Of a DNA stretch of 64,000 bases, positions 12,440 to 23,424 are shown one piece after another. The stretch's first letter is position 1. Every line of letters starts with the position of its first letter. The DNA is from Daphnia carinata (Eukaryota > Arthropoda > Branchiopoda > Diplostraca > Daphniidae). Below the pieces are notes generated by a model. It ran no database searches. It was not told the DNA's origin and saw only the letters and a list, made by a program, of their open reading frames with translations. Made by a program: the position numbers and the translations under genes. The stretch is from the NCBI RefSeq assembly GCF_022539665.2, contig NC_081331.1, positions 7,781,534 through 7,845,533 of the forward strand, in the 5' to 3' direction.

Positions 12440-13477
12440 GAGTGAATAAGAACTACCATGGAATTCCTAAAATTTGCAAATTGGTCGACTCAAACATGTC
12501 GGAAGAACATTGACTGAAGTATCTTTTCGAGGTCTCCGACTTTTAGAAAAATTTATCCACCGAAGTCAAAAATATGAACGCGTGAATTAATTCAGGACAT
12601 CTGTGAGAAGTTAATGCAAAAGTGAGAAACGAACAAAGAAAATTAAAATGACCATTGAAGCCAAAAAAGAATCACTACTAATCGCAAACCATACGGCTTC
12701 TACTGCAAGAAGTTCGGGCACGTCTTCCTAAACTTTTTTAAAAATCCAGAATATTCATATTCTAAGGCTTCGTCCCGAGATGTTGCACCAGGTCGACTTC
12801 AACGGGGAACAAAGCAGTTAATCTGGCGACAAAAGCTCCTAGTAAACAGCAACAATTATACCTTATTAATAATCGATAGAACAAGGTAATTCAAATCAGT
12901 TCTTTGTGGTCAAGCGGGGCCACTGCATTGATTGACACCGGTGTAGCAATTACAGTGAGACATCCGTAACTAATGAATAAAAGTCAGTTTGTTCAGCAGC
13001 CATAGGATTGCTTCGGGAATATTCTTGCAAAAGGTTCACGAATGATCAAGGATCTCCTCAAGGAGTAGCAGAGAACCTGGTACCTCACAAAAATAGATCT
13101 GCGAAAAGAAAAGTGATAGTTATGGAAATGTCAAGGATGGAACTTCTGACGAAAAAGGTTTTCTCGAGAAAATTGGATACCTACATAGTAATAATCAAAC
13201 GAAGTCACTACTTCCCACTATCAGCTTACCGCTTGCGGCAATCTCTCTTCCCACAATAGAAAAATTGGAAGATACCGTGTTGATGTACAGCGATCGTCAA
13301 GAAATACCACCGTATTCGATTAATCCAGTCCCAGTTAAAGTTTATTACAAAATAGAAGGTGCTTGTATTCTAAAACTTTCGGATTCACTTATGACCACCA
13401 AATGCCCGTCTACGGACACACCGTCATGCAGGCCGATCTAGAAAATACTCCTGTAGCCAATCTGTATGTCATACCAA
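12440..13477 (+). pseudogene. Decayed Ty3/gypsy-like gag-protease relic
   Basis: A degenerate zinc knuckle YCKKFGHV lies at about 12700-12725, and about 200 bp further a retropepsin core ALIDTGVAITV is read at 12925-12957 with the catalytic DTG at 12934-12942. Stops and frameshifts interrupt every frame between them. The reading frame around 13400-13477 runs up to the insertion of a later LTR element at 13478 and resumes on its far side at 16056. Order gag-protease and plus orientation fit the LTR copy A upstream. Confidence 0.5.
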
Positions 13478-13991
13478 TGTAAGGTTCGAAATGAATCTAT
13501 TCCTTACTTTTAATTATTGGATAGCGATGATGAACTGTATTGTTGCACTGTTTTCGAGTATTTTTACTAAGACCAAATTGATAATTGACGAAAGGAGACT
13601 TACGGAGACAGTCTGACAGAGATGGCACTTAAAAGAAGACTCGCTGTGATGACAACTGAAAGTAGACTGCTTGGCAGTAAAAAGTAGACTGCACGGTAGA
13701 ATTACTAAAAGTGGAATGCTTCAAAACTTAAAACACACTGACTGAAAGTTAAAAGTACACTGACTGACAATCTGGAAACAGGGCAACATTTATACGGAGG
13801 GGCAAGGTCGTTTAGGATTTGGTGTCCCAACGGGAATAAATATTCTGCGTGTAAATGTAACACCTTGAAGAATTGGCAAGTTTGAAGGCCAGAGCCATCG
13901 GTAGATGACCTGTTGGCGGAAGAGGGAGAAAAGGGTTGCAAGCGTGGGAACGAGAGGGGAATGTAAGGAATGCGGTTGGCCGTTCCTTACA
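13478..13991 (-). repeat. 3' LTR of the nested element
   Basis: 514 bp, against 395 bp for its partner. The extra length comes from 13590-13770, where short AAAGTAGACTGC / ACACTGACTGA-type motifs are multiplied. Outer ends match the partner. The LTR/flank junction at 13477/13478 is set by the CCAA duplication. Confidence 0.85.
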
Positions 13992-14008
13992 TAGCATCCC
14001 GGGCCGAA

Positions 14009-14027
14009 AGATTGCGTCCCGCAATCT
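14009..14027. promoter_or_regulatory. Perfect hairpin just upstream of the 3' LTR
   Basis: AGATTGCG and CGCAATCT form an 8-bp stem around the 3-base loop TCC (GGA on the element strand), 17 bp from the LTR start at 13991. The purine-rich CCCGGGATGCTA between hairpin and LTR is where the polypurine primer would lie. An equivalent hairpin with a changed but still paired stem lies before the env-element LTR at 53883-53899. Confidence 0.6.
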
Positions 14028-14747
14028 ATAAAGAGAGATATTTGGTCAATGTTGGATCGGGCAAACAAAGGTGCGACATTTTTTAAATTTTTTTTTTTTT
14101 AAGAGAACGTGGGTTCCGCAGCAGGCGAGAATCCAGAGGTCCCTGAATGCGAACATCTACCCGGTAGCCGTAATGCCAGAAACATCTGTAACATAACCAG
14201 GTCCAGGGCTGAGAAGTCCGTAGTTGCTTGAGCGTTGAACTCGACGTGGTCTCTGTGGATTCAGACGTCTTCTTTAGTTCGTTAGCTCTTGTGTCTGATA
14301 GGGGGGTGTCTAAACCTAGAACACCTTGCCTATCAGAAAGGGGGAGAAGTGTGACTGGGACAGCGTCTATTTCTTAGCACGCTGTCGCGGCAGTCGATAC
14401 GAGGGATGCACTCCGGCTGGCGGAGGATAATATAATTTTTTAAGTTCAAGTTTTTTTTGCGCGCACCGATGATAGCCAAATGCGATATTAGACCTGTAAA
14501 GTTGGCTTGGTGGAAGGGTTAGGAAAATTAGGGAAAAGAATGTGTAGATATCAGCAGAATCTTCTAAAACAGTATGTGCAATGTTTAACCGGCCATGGAT
14601 AAATCTTCTTTCGTTGATGGGTCGTCAGTTACTTGTGCAGATGGAGCGTGTTGGCGATGGTAAATTATGTTGAGTTGTGCGATGAGGATGTCGAATAATT
14701 GGTCAGGAATCGGCTGTAGGAGAGGGCTGGTGAAGTCGTACGAGTAT

Positions 14748-15539
14748 TTAGTGTAGAAAAAAGGTATAATAAAGATGATCTGTTAGTTTCATCTTCGCAT
14801 TGGGCCTCGGGCGGGTTAGTGGATCATTGAGTTGCGGAGTGCTGTAGCAGTTTTTTGTTTCTGCGAACCTTGTTCCTGGTTTCTTGAATTCAGAGCAATA
14901 TTTTTGTATGATAGAATGCATGGAGGCATTGGCAGGAATATCGTTGGCTTGGTGAGCAATGAAGTTGGTTGAAAGAACGTGAGGTGGTTCAAAATCCTCG
15001 GCAGATGGCGTGGTTGCTGCAGTAGAACGAACAGCCGAAGGTTCGGATGAAGAGGTTCTCTGTGAAGAGGTAGTTTCTTTGATATTGCTAGATTGTCGAT
15101 TGCACTGTGTTTGAAAATCTTCGGTTGAATAAATGGCGATATTACTCTTGATATGCTTGGGGCAGGCTTGATCTTCGTTTTGGTAGTAGGATATGGCTGT
15201 TAAATCTTTTTGATTACGTGACACGGTAGCGCATTTAATGAATGAATCGTCTTCTTGCGGTGCTGCGGCGTCATTTGAGGGTTGACCTCCTATCGTTTTT
15301 GGAAGTTCAGGTGTAATTGTTGGAATGGAAAGAGGTTCAGTGGTAGTGATGATTGTATCTTCTGGAGTTCGTTTCTCACTGAGCATGGGATTTACTTGAA
15401 TTTTTACTGGTACTTCAATGTCAGTCTGCCGTGTAGAGATGTCTCTCAAAATTTTTCCAAATTTCTTCAATTGACGTGTAATTTTTTCGTTCCATACTGT
15501 TTTAATCAACGTCGTATTTATCTTGATGGCTTTCTGCAT
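14748..15539 (-). CDS. Unrecognised 263-residue protein of the nested LTR element
   Basis: A single uninterrupted frame begins about 118 bp inside the 5' LTR on the element strand, the position expected of gag. The product starts with a basic, possibly helical segment (residues 1-45), followed by a long Ser/Thr/Pro/Glu-rich region and a short basic end. There is no zinc knuckle, DTG protease or membrane segment. Low complexity in the middle suggests disorder. It may be a diverged gag or an unrelated passenger; I do not recognise the family. Confidence 0.5.
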   Translation of the reverse strand: MQKAIKINTTLIKTVWNEKITRQLKKFGKILRDISTRQTDIEVPVKIQVNPMLSEKRTPEDTIITTTEPLSIPTITPELPKTIGGQPSNDAAAPQEDDSFIKCATVSRNQKDLTAISYYQNEDQACPKHIKSNIAIYSTEDFQTQCNRQSSNIKETTSSQRTSSSEPSAVRSTAATTPSAEDFEPPHVLSTNFIAHQANDIPANASMHSIIQKYCSEFKKPGTRFAETKNCYSTPQLNDPLTRPRPNAKMKLTDHLYYTFFLH

Positions 15540-15656
15540 TCTGTGAATAAGTTAGCAATTGCCGACTAGATGGCGCTATAGAATTGCTAAACGTTAAGGA
15601 TGGCACTGGAAAAAGTCTCTTCAGGCGTTCGGGGTGCGAGGTTCACTGTCACCAAA

Positions 15657-16051
15657 TGTAAGGTTCGAAATGAATCTATTCCTTACTTTTAATTATTGGA
15701 TAGCGATGATGAACTGTATTGTTGCACTGTTTTCGAGTATTTTTACTAGGACCAAATTGACGAAAGGAGACTTACTGAGACAGACTGAAGCTGGTAACAC
15801 ACTGACTCAAAGCTTAAAACACACTGACTGACCATCCGGAAAAAGGGCAACATTTATACGAAAAAGCAAGGTCGTTTAGGATTAAGTGTCCCAACGGGAA
15901 TAAATATTCTGCGTGTAAATGTAGCACCTATATGTGAAGAAGTGATAAGTTTGAAGGCCAGAACAATCGGCAAATGACCTGTTGGCGGAAGAGGGGGGAA
16001 AAGGGTTGCAAGCGTGGGAAATGTAAAGAGTACGATTGGCCGTTCCTTACA
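15657..16051 (-). repeat. 5' LTR of the nested element
   Basis: 395 bp. Ends fixed by TGTAAGG...CCTTACA and the CCAA duplication at 16052-16055. The primer-binding sequence begins at 15655 on the minus strand. A TATA-like TATTTATTC and possible polyadenylation signals are present but not distinctive. Confidence 0.85.
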
Positions 16052-16055
16052 CCAA

Positions 16056-16168
16056 TATTGTTGGAAAAGGAGGGAATTTACATTGGGAGCTTTAGAAGAA
16101 CTGCACAAAAAAAAAAAATGAAAACGCAGCATAATTTGGCAAAGCCCCACTGGCGGACTGAGTATTGA
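16056..16168 (+). pseudogene. Continuation of the interrupted gag-protease relic
   Basis: When the LTR element and one CCAA copy are disregarded, the frame upstream of 13478 stays open across the site and continues here to TGA at 16166-16168. This supports insertion into an older coding sequence. Beyond 16168 the sequence becomes unassignable. Confidence 0.45.
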
Positions 16169-16727
16169 CTTCCTAGGGCCGTTCCCGTTATCTCAGGGAT
16201 AAACAAAGGATAGTAGTTGCAGTGGCTTTCCTTTCTAATAGAGAAGGGCTGAAAGCTATACCAACCGGCAAAGCAAAACGATAAGAAATTCATCATTAAT
16301 AAACCGTTTCTACGCCATGGAGCTCCAAAACAGATAATTTCCGATAGAAAAAAATGTTCGTCGCAGACTGTATTCAAGCAGTGGTCAAGAAACAAAACAC
16401 CAAAAAAAAACGACCTTCAGCTATCATTGTCAGCCAAAAGAGCCAAAAGAGTCTAGGAGATAAAAAGGTGGTGTATAAGCTACCCAAAAAAGTGGGAAAA
16501 TTTTAAAAGCTCATTCATCGTTGGTTGGGACATTTTAAATTTTGACGAACACCACTTTGATGAATGATTGACATGGGTAACAGGGCGAGGAAACGTGGAT
16601 ATTGTATGCAAATTGGTCTACCATACAACTGTGCTGACCTTCCTTATTTTAGCTTTTTCAATGGAGGGGTTAAACACACAAACCAAGCGACAGGCCGACC
16701 CTTTCATCCTCAGATTTTCTTTAGCTA
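16169..16727. other. Unassigned stretch
   Basis: The minus-strand frame 16078-16395 and plus frame 16568-16765 carry no motif I recognise. Probably further decayed transposon sequence. Confidence 0.3.
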
Positions 16728-17800
16728 TTGTCAAATATAGACATGTCTGGAGAACTTGGAAGTGATAGCAAAATTGTTTCTTCTTTGTCACGTAGTGGAC
16801 GCCGTTGTATCCTCGATCACCAGGCTAGCAGGCTAGCTAGCAGGATGTCGAAGATAATCTATTTTAGGCGGGAAAGTGGGATTGGCGATTATTTCCAGAA
16901 TGAGATTCATATTCCGGGCGGCTCTTTGATTTGAATGGATCCATATGGTTGGTCCAAACGCAAAGCTTCGGGAAATGTAGAATAAGACAGACGTAAGAGG
17001 ACAACTAGACAGACGTAAAAGGACGCTAGCCGAACGGACAGAAGTAAATTCACGCTGTCGAAACGAAAGACGAAGAAGTTGAGAAAATGGGTGGTGAACG
17101 CAGTGGGTACAGCCGACGCTAAAGCTCGAAAAGGGAAGTGTACGCAGTCCTTTGAGAAGAGATCATTTTTCCTACAGTGCCCTGATCTGGATGCACCTAT
17201 GCTCAAGCGGCTGAAAACCATCAGAAAATCACCATTGACAAAGAGTGTCACCGATCTACGAGAGAAAGAGCTTTTGTCGACGCTGTATAAAATCCTTGAC
17301 GTTGCTCGACCCTTGGGACACGAAATAGCCAGACGTAAAGATCCAAGAAGCTGTGGATGACTCGATGCAATTATGGGCCTGCTCTTTTAATGTTGTGACG
17401 CATCGGCGTTGTTTTAACATCTTACCCCAAATGGATACTTTTATTTCTCCTTTGGCTGGCGAGTGCAATGTTTCAGGGTGAGCATCCCAATGGCTCTATG
17501 GAAGAAATTTTATCCAAGAGATTGTTCAAACGGCCACAGCGAAGCCGCGCTTAATGCCGTCGGTCGAGCTAGTGAACAAATGCAACGCACTTCTGCCAAG
17601 GGCAAGCGTTATCGAAGCGGCTACAGCGGTAGCCATAGGCCCTCACACCAGCCGTACAGCGAATCGGTCAGGCAGCGTTCCAGCCCAAACTTCCCGCCGG
17701 CGGTTGGCCCTAGTAACCATGGCAAGTACGTCCCTAAATTTATTTCCCCTGCTTCTCCACAATCTATTGGAAAGTACCAACTAAACCTAATACATTCTAT
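16728..17800 (+). pseudogene. Relic of a DIRS-like (tyrosine-recombinase) retroelement gag ORF
   Basis: The frame at 17079-17360 encodes QCPDLDAPMLKRLK, then LREKELLSTLYKILDVARPL. A one-frame shift near 17335 continues with VDDSMQLWACSFNVVTHRR and CFNILPQMD, and a further shift leads to an Arg/Ser/Tyr-rich tail (17530-17740). The order 'LREK-LL-YKILD-ARPL, LW-FN-T-RR-FNIL, basic Ser-rich tail' resembles the first ORF of metazoan DIRS/Ngaro elements as I remember it. No RT or recombinase follows, so only this part survives. The family call is inference. Confidence 0.4.
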
Positions 17801-18033
17801 TTACTTCATATAGATGGCGCTAGCTACAACCAGAGTCATAGAAACCTGGTTGCTCCGCGCTGTGCTGTAAATGCCATAAGGGTATGATGGGACTTGTGCT
17901 TAAAATTTCATCGATTTTGTGGGCGGTGCTGGCAGTGGTAAAGAGCAATCTATTGAATAGATCTAGAGATATTCTGACATATCCCTATAAATATCATAAG
18001 GAGACGATTAACTACACACTTGTTAAGGTGTAG

Positions 18034-18093
18034 TGTATAACAGTCATGAATGCAATGCGGGAGACCCGAGTTCGAATCCGATTTCAGTCTTTT
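18034..18093 (+). ncRNA. tRNA-like sequence (pseudogene or SINE head)
   Basis: GTGTAGTGTATAACAGTCAT resembles an A-box region, and GCGGGAGACCCGAGTTCGAA followed by TCC contains a good B box; a T run (pol III terminator) follows about 13 bp later. The acceptor and T stems do not pair properly, so it is not a functional tRNA. It looks closest to an Asp-type tRNA. Confidence 0.4.
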
Positions 18094-18894
18094 TTTCCCT
18101 TTCGTAATGTAAGCTGGTCACGCGCTAGGTTCCACTTTCCACGGTTTTTTCCACTCATTTCAATTCTAGATTCATTATCAAACAATGGAAAGTGGAGCGC
18201 GGTTTGCGATATTAGGCCTGTCTGGCAGTTTAGATTTCGGCGCAGGAGGTATATATAGGTAGGGCGAGCTGACAGGCCGTTATTATAGCAGGCCATGCTT
18301 AAAAGATACGCTTACCTTGGCCATCCAACTACTCCTCTAAGTACAAACCGCTGGAAGGGTGTTCTACAGCTGCTGATTCTATTTCAACCTCCCCTCGTTT
18401 TTTCGGGGCTGCTATGATTGGTTGTCGAAATTTCGGCAGGACACAGCACATTGGTTGGTATTATGTAGTGCTCTACCAGGACCAGTGTTTTTCAACTTTT
18501 TTTTTTTCGTTATCTAGATAAGATACGATAATTTGACAAGTTGGAAGATTAAGATAAGTTAAGTTAACGAAAAATCGTGAAATAATGATAAAGATACCGA
18601 TAACAAAAAGATAAATCGATTTTGAATCGATTGATATATCGAATTTTGAATCGATTATATATAGAACTTCTTATCGATTTCTATATAGAATTATTAATTG
18701 ATTACGATATTGCAATTTAAATCGGTATTGTATTGATGGGTAAAATAGGTTAATACATCATTTTTTAACGGAATAATGTTTTGATACTGAATCTTTTGGT
18801 GTTGTGAATCAAGCTGAATTCAATTGCTTAATTGGTTTTTACAACAATTGAATCTTACTAAATGGGAATTATTAATGTAATATGTAAACCTGTA

Positions 18895-21673
18895 TCAGAA
18901 CTTCAGAGTTTTTTTAGAGAAAAACATAGACAGATCAAATGCTTTTTTCAATCTATTTGGTCCACTTGTTTTTTTTTTAACAAACAAAAGCGACGAAAAT
19001 AAATCAGATTTAAGGCGGTTACGTTTAGTCGATAGAATATCGGTGGCCGTACTGAAAGCTCTCTCAATACTTCCAGATGACGCAGGAATGCCAAAAATGT
19101 CTCTCGCAATAGGAGAAAGAATAGGAAAACGATGGCTGTTGATCCTCCAGAATTGTAGCGGCCGTACTGGTTTCTTTCCCTTTGTTGGATCTTTAGCTTC
19201 AATGTTCTCCTCCATAGGCAAAGTCGGCTCGTTCAGGTATGTTTCCAGTTCCTCAATCGCTCTAGTACAACCAACTGAACTCGATCGTCGTGGCTCGATA
19301 ACCGTGCTGTATAGAGACCGCGGCTTCCTTTTAGAGGGTGTAGGGCCATTCGCATCCTTTTCTCGTTCCTGCAATGGTTGACACTGCGTGTCGATGACAG
19401 GTGATTCGATGGCTAATATGATTTTTAAAAAATTAGATGTGTAAGAGGTACTTCATTTAACATTTTCTTACCATGTTTGCGATAAAGCTTCTCCAGCTCA
19501 GATTTTACGGCACCCAAAACCATAGACTCAGAGAGGTTTCCGGTTGGTCTTATAGAAGTAGTTGTACAGTGAGCACGCAGTGTTCGCTACAATTCGCCCG
19601 TTCACATCAAGAATTGTTAGTGACACCTTTGTAAACATATCAAAATATGCTGGAATCACAATCCCAACCGTTTCATGATCTGCTTGAAGTTCATCGGTGG
19701 CTTCTTTGAAAGTCTCCAAAATGATGACTAACTCTTTCAAAGTTTTCAATTCAATCGCTGTAAATTTTCCGTGCTTTTTCATTGCGTTTAATTTTCCTTG
19801 AAGAGACGGATCCTTCTCTAATGCTTCAACCAACTTGCTGAACATTGAGTACTGCGAACTCCAACGCGTCAAATTCTTTGCGGGTATGCGAAAATTTACC
19901 GAGTTTACTAATGTTTTAGTATCAATCACGGTGTGACGATTGAAATTGACAATTTTGCTAGAGCGAGTGATAGCTATGCGTGCCACGCCCTGTAAATGAA
20001 ATATCAAATATTAATCCAAGATTGAAATAAGATTATATCAATAACAATTACCATCAGTGATGACAAAGCGTCTTTAATCACCAACTGGAGAGTATGAGCG
20101 ATGCAAGTGGATCGTAGTGACGACGTCAAAACGTAATGCTGGTCGTCTGCATTAACCATCAATGTGGGTCCTTGAAAGAGATAGGTGTCTTCTAAACTTG
20201 ACTCGACGTCCTCCATTTCACTAGCGTCTTCGCTGTCTTCTAGAAGTTCCGTCATCTCACTGTCAAACTCCGACAAATTTAAAATCCCGTCAGGATCTTC
20301 CAGATCAAGCTCCAGTTCCACCATTTCTGTTTCATCAGCCAATTGGACAATTGGCGTAAAGAAATGAATTCCTTCACTTTCAGCTTCCCGAGCTTGCTGC
20401 TGCTCTTCGTGAGTTGGCTCATCAGGATGTCCTCCTTCATCTTCCTCCCAACTAGGAAAACCACAGAACTGAGCCGCAATCATATTACTGCCACCATCCG
20501 TCATTACTTTAAGCACCTAAAAATAGACAAGAAAATTATATAATTTAAAATCAAGTACAATATAAGAGGCATTAGCTCACCTTTGTAAAGGGAATTCTCC
20601 ATTTCAGCAACATTTCTTCGTATTCTGCAATGATAGCATCTGCTGTATGACGACCACTCATTTCTTTGAGACCCAAGAAGCAATTGAACAACTGGAAATC
20701 AGCGGTCACGGCTTGGCACGTAAATCCAATGTATCCATTCATGTTCTTTGATGACCAGATGTCAAGTATAATGGTAAAGCTAACAGCTGTAGTTAGTTTT
20801 TCCATGACGTGTCTTCGGACGGTTGCCATCAATTTTGGTAAAAGACACTGGCGCATTCTTAGGGGAGAGGGTAGTTGGTACCCAGGAGCTGCCACCTGAT
20901 GTTGGAAAAAGAACATCATACTTCGATCAAATGAAATTAGCAGTAAACATACCTTAAGTAATTCACGAAATCCAGGACGTTTCAATAGGTTTAGAGGAAG
21001 ATTTTCTTCGCACAGAAACCTGATGACACTATCATCCAGTGATTCCTTGCATGCCTTACACATTGGCTTGTTAGGGTAGGTGAAGTCCAGCATAGAAGTG
21101 GAACTTGGCCTGCTTTGGTGTAGAGCCGCAGAAGTTGAAAAACGGTCCAGCTCCTCTTTGTGTAGCAATGTACAGTGGATCTTGAAGTTGCTGAAGGAAG
21201 TTTTATCCCCCGCAAAATATTTATGACACAGCTTACAACAGGCAAAAATTTTTCCTTTAAGGGTCTTACGCCAATCTTCAAAAAACTGTGAGCGCCAGTT
21301 TGGCCAAGAATTAACAGTAAATGATGGCACTGGCTCGCTTCCTGGTGGCAATGAAGGCTGCTGATTTGAAGACGTACTGCTGTTTTCTGTTGCATCATCC
21401 TCAACCAGATCAGAAATATTTTCTGCATTCGGAGTGATGCTTGATTCTAAACTGTCGATATCTTGTTGTTCTTGTTGTCCCTCTTCTTCGATTTGGGGTT
21501 TTTGGTGGTCGTGGCATTGTTCACACACTAAACATTAAGAATTAGAATGAGAACAGTGAAAAAGTTAGAAATTTACAATTCATACCTCCGTTCTTCGACG
21601 AATCAGATCGATCTTGGATGAAACTTCCAAAACCCAGATTGTTTACATACGTATGGTCACTGGAAATACCCAT
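18895..21673 (-). pseudogene. hAT-family transposase (zinc-finger BED + RNase H-like + dimerisation domain)
   Basis: Five exons on the minus strand: 21673-21586 (start ATG at 21673), 21527 to about 20584, about 20518 to 20053, 19992 to about 19472, and about 19413 to 18895. The product is roughly 700 residues. It has a BED-type finger (WPNWRSQFFEDW...CCKLCHKYF...HCTLLH), the RNase H-like core with VMTDGGSNM and CIAHTLQLVIKDAL, and the C-terminal dimerisation segment with FPILSPIARDIF, SSGSIERAFS and KRNRL. hAT transposases cut and paste via hairpin intermediates on the flanking DNA. A one-base frameshift near 19545 breaks the fourth exon, so this copy is probably inactive. Confidence 0.8.
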
Positions 21674-21896
21674 GGAAAATTAGGTAATTAATTTCCATTT
21701 GATTTCTTACACTAACACGATTATAAGTGTAGAAAAATTATAAAAATAAAACTTACACTTTAGTTAACACTGAATTTTTCACTCGTAAAAGCGTGGTTCT
21801 CATCAAGCAAACGCGTACTTCTCAGTTCTCACCCAAAGCGTGGTTTGCATACTAAACTGCAACATGAGAGCAAAAGGCAAAGTCACTTTATTTGCA

Positions 21897-22001
21897 GTCA
21901 CGTGGGGTCACGTGATAAGGTCGTGTGAGGTCACGTGATGATGTCATGTGGAAAGGTCATGTGATAAGGTCACGTGATGAGGTCACGTGGGGTCACGTGA
22001 C
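21897..22001. repeat. CACGTG (E-box) array upstream of the hAT transposase
   Basis: Six exact CACGTG motifs start at 21899, 21909, 21932, 21971, 21984 and 21994, with CATGTG variants between, spaced mostly 10-13 bp as GGTCACGTGATGA-like units. Several read TCACGTGA. It lies about 225 bp upstream of the transposase start codon, inside the transposon. Confidence 0.8.
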
Positions 22002-22219
22002 TTTTAATATCTTTTCGGTATCTCGAAAAATTCAGATAAGATACGTTAAAGATAGCAGGAAAAATCAGAAGATGAAAGATGCCAAAAGATATCAAATTAT
22101 CGTATCTTATCTCATCTTATCTGATCTTTTTGAAAAACACTGTCCAAAAGCTGATGGATCCAATTTTCAATTTTTAATTAAATTTAAAATTTAATTTCAA
22201 TTTCTTTTTTTTTAAATCA

Positions 22220-22735
22220 AAATTCAGTCCTATTTCTCCATGGTATCAGTCCTATTTCTCCTTAGAAATAGTCCTACTCCATTTACCTTGTTCCAAGGGG
22301 AACGACGAGCCTCCAATCCGGTAGGCAATGTACAACACATTGTCACGAATGCTTTAAAAACTCTTATCTTATTTTTATTTTAATTGCTGGGGAACATGAA
22401 TTATTTTGAATCTATGTTCAATTAACAAAATACTATTAACTGAGGTAACGTTTGAACTAATGTTTTACTATAAAGCTCTTATCTTATTTTTCTCTTATCT
22501 TATTTTTATTTTAATTGCTGGGGAAAATCTATTCATACTACAGATATATACTTATATTGCACATTAGAAATTTTACTATTTCAGGTTAAATAGAATTTTA
22601 TTAAATGAACAGTTAAAATTAAAATAGACTTAAAAAGAGCGGTAAATAGACTGTGAAATGGGTTCCCTATTTCTCCCAGTCCTATTTCTCCGGTAGAAAT
22701 AGGACTGGAAATTTTCAGTCCTAAAACTCAACGAA
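22220..22735. mobile_element. Short element built from CAGTCCTATTTCTCC repeats, copy 2
   Basis: The left end carries CAGTCCTATTTCTCC twice (about 22226-22262) followed by an inverted AGAAATAG. The right end (about 22660-22730) carries CCTATTTCTCC twice, then GAAATAGGACTG and another CAGTCCTA. The middle has a direct duplication of CTTATTTTTATTTTAATTGC (about 22365 and 22500). About 510 bp, no gene. Related to copy 1 at 11525-11975 by both ends and interior. Confidence 0.6.
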
Positions 22736-22799
22736 ATAAAACTGTTGCTCCTAGTTTTTGCAATATTTGTTGATGTTTCGTTTCCTTTATACGTATTCA

Positions 22800-23110
22800 G
22801 TTTACTTAAGCTGAAGCCAACAATGCAAGGCTATGATCTTACTGTTTGACAAGCTTAATCTGGTTATTTATAGGTAAACTGAAAGCAGACAATGTAAGCT
22901 ACTGTACACTGTTTTTCAATGAGTTCTATATGCAGTTTAATTACTTGCAAACTGAAGGCGACCATGTAAACTATTCTACACTGTTTATTGTCGACGAATT
23001 TCCATACGGCTTAATCACGTTACTTCATCACTTAACTTACATCTAGTTTGGTTTTTTCTCGTTAATATCAACTGAAGCCAATAACGCGAAATTTAACCTT
23101 TCACTCATGT
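22800..23110. repeat. Degenerate tandem repeat (70-120 bp spacing)
   Basis: The motif ACTGAAGCCxACAATGxAA recurs at about 22812, 22880, 22953 and 23075, with AC(A)CTGTTT segments following the second and third copies. Purity is low. It may be old untranslated or LTR-internal sequence of the adjoining retroelement. Confidence 0.4.
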
Positions 23111-23424
23111 GTTGATGATACATGTAATTGCGGTTTACTAACTTAACCGATTTCTATCTATTCAAACTCTAGCATCAACAAGACAGGTTAGCAAGCAACT
23201 ATACCTATGCTACAGCCACAGAAATAAATGAGGGAATACCTTATCAACTGCGAGACATCAGCAGCCCTGTAGACGAGATAATCAACGAGAAGGTCAACTA
23301 TGGTTTCAATTTTACGAACCAACATTTAATCAAGCCCAAGACATGTTTGCTACTTTAACTTTAATTGAAAGTCTAGCCAGACAGTAGAAAGATCTAAAAG
23401 AAAATGTAACGACTCGCCAAGCGA

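Larger units (their letters stand above)
13478..16051 (-). mobile_element. Small LTR retrotransposon, nested in the gag-protease relic
   Basis: Two LTRs in the same orientation (13478-13991 and 15657-16051) share near-identical ends. On the minus strand each begins TGTAAGGAACGGCCAA and ends TTCGAACCTTACA, a TG...CA pair. The flanks carry CCAA on both sides (13474-13477 and 16052-16055), a 4-bp target duplication that may extend to ACCAA. Next to the upper LTR, on the minus strand, TGGTGACAGTGAACCTCG follows as the primer-binding site. Total length 2.57 kb with one 263-codon frame and no pol motif, so the element is non-autonomous or strongly shortened. Confidence 0.85.
18483..22142 (-). mobile_element. 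hAT DNA transposon with transposase gene
   Basis: Termini are inverted: CAGTGTTTTTCAA at 18483 and its complement TTGAAAAACACTG ending at 22142. Next to both ends are clusters of GATAAGATA-type motifs (18510-18560, 22035-22125), as expected for subterminal transposase sites. Inside is a minus-strand hAT transposase. The 8-bp flanks are ACCAGGAC and TCCAAAAG, 4 of 8 matching, so the target duplication is decayed or the ends were altered. Total 3.66 kb, a normal size for the family. Confidence 0.85.

Noticed and set aside
18610-18730. ATCGATT cluster near the hAT left end as a DREF-type promoter
   Set aside because: AT-rich, imperfect and at the 3' end of the transposase; more likely subterminal repeat sequence.
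21899-21999. E-box array as proof of lysosomal (CLEAR-type) regulation
   Set aside because: The site lies in a transposon and may be a simple expansion; motif presence alone does not show binding.
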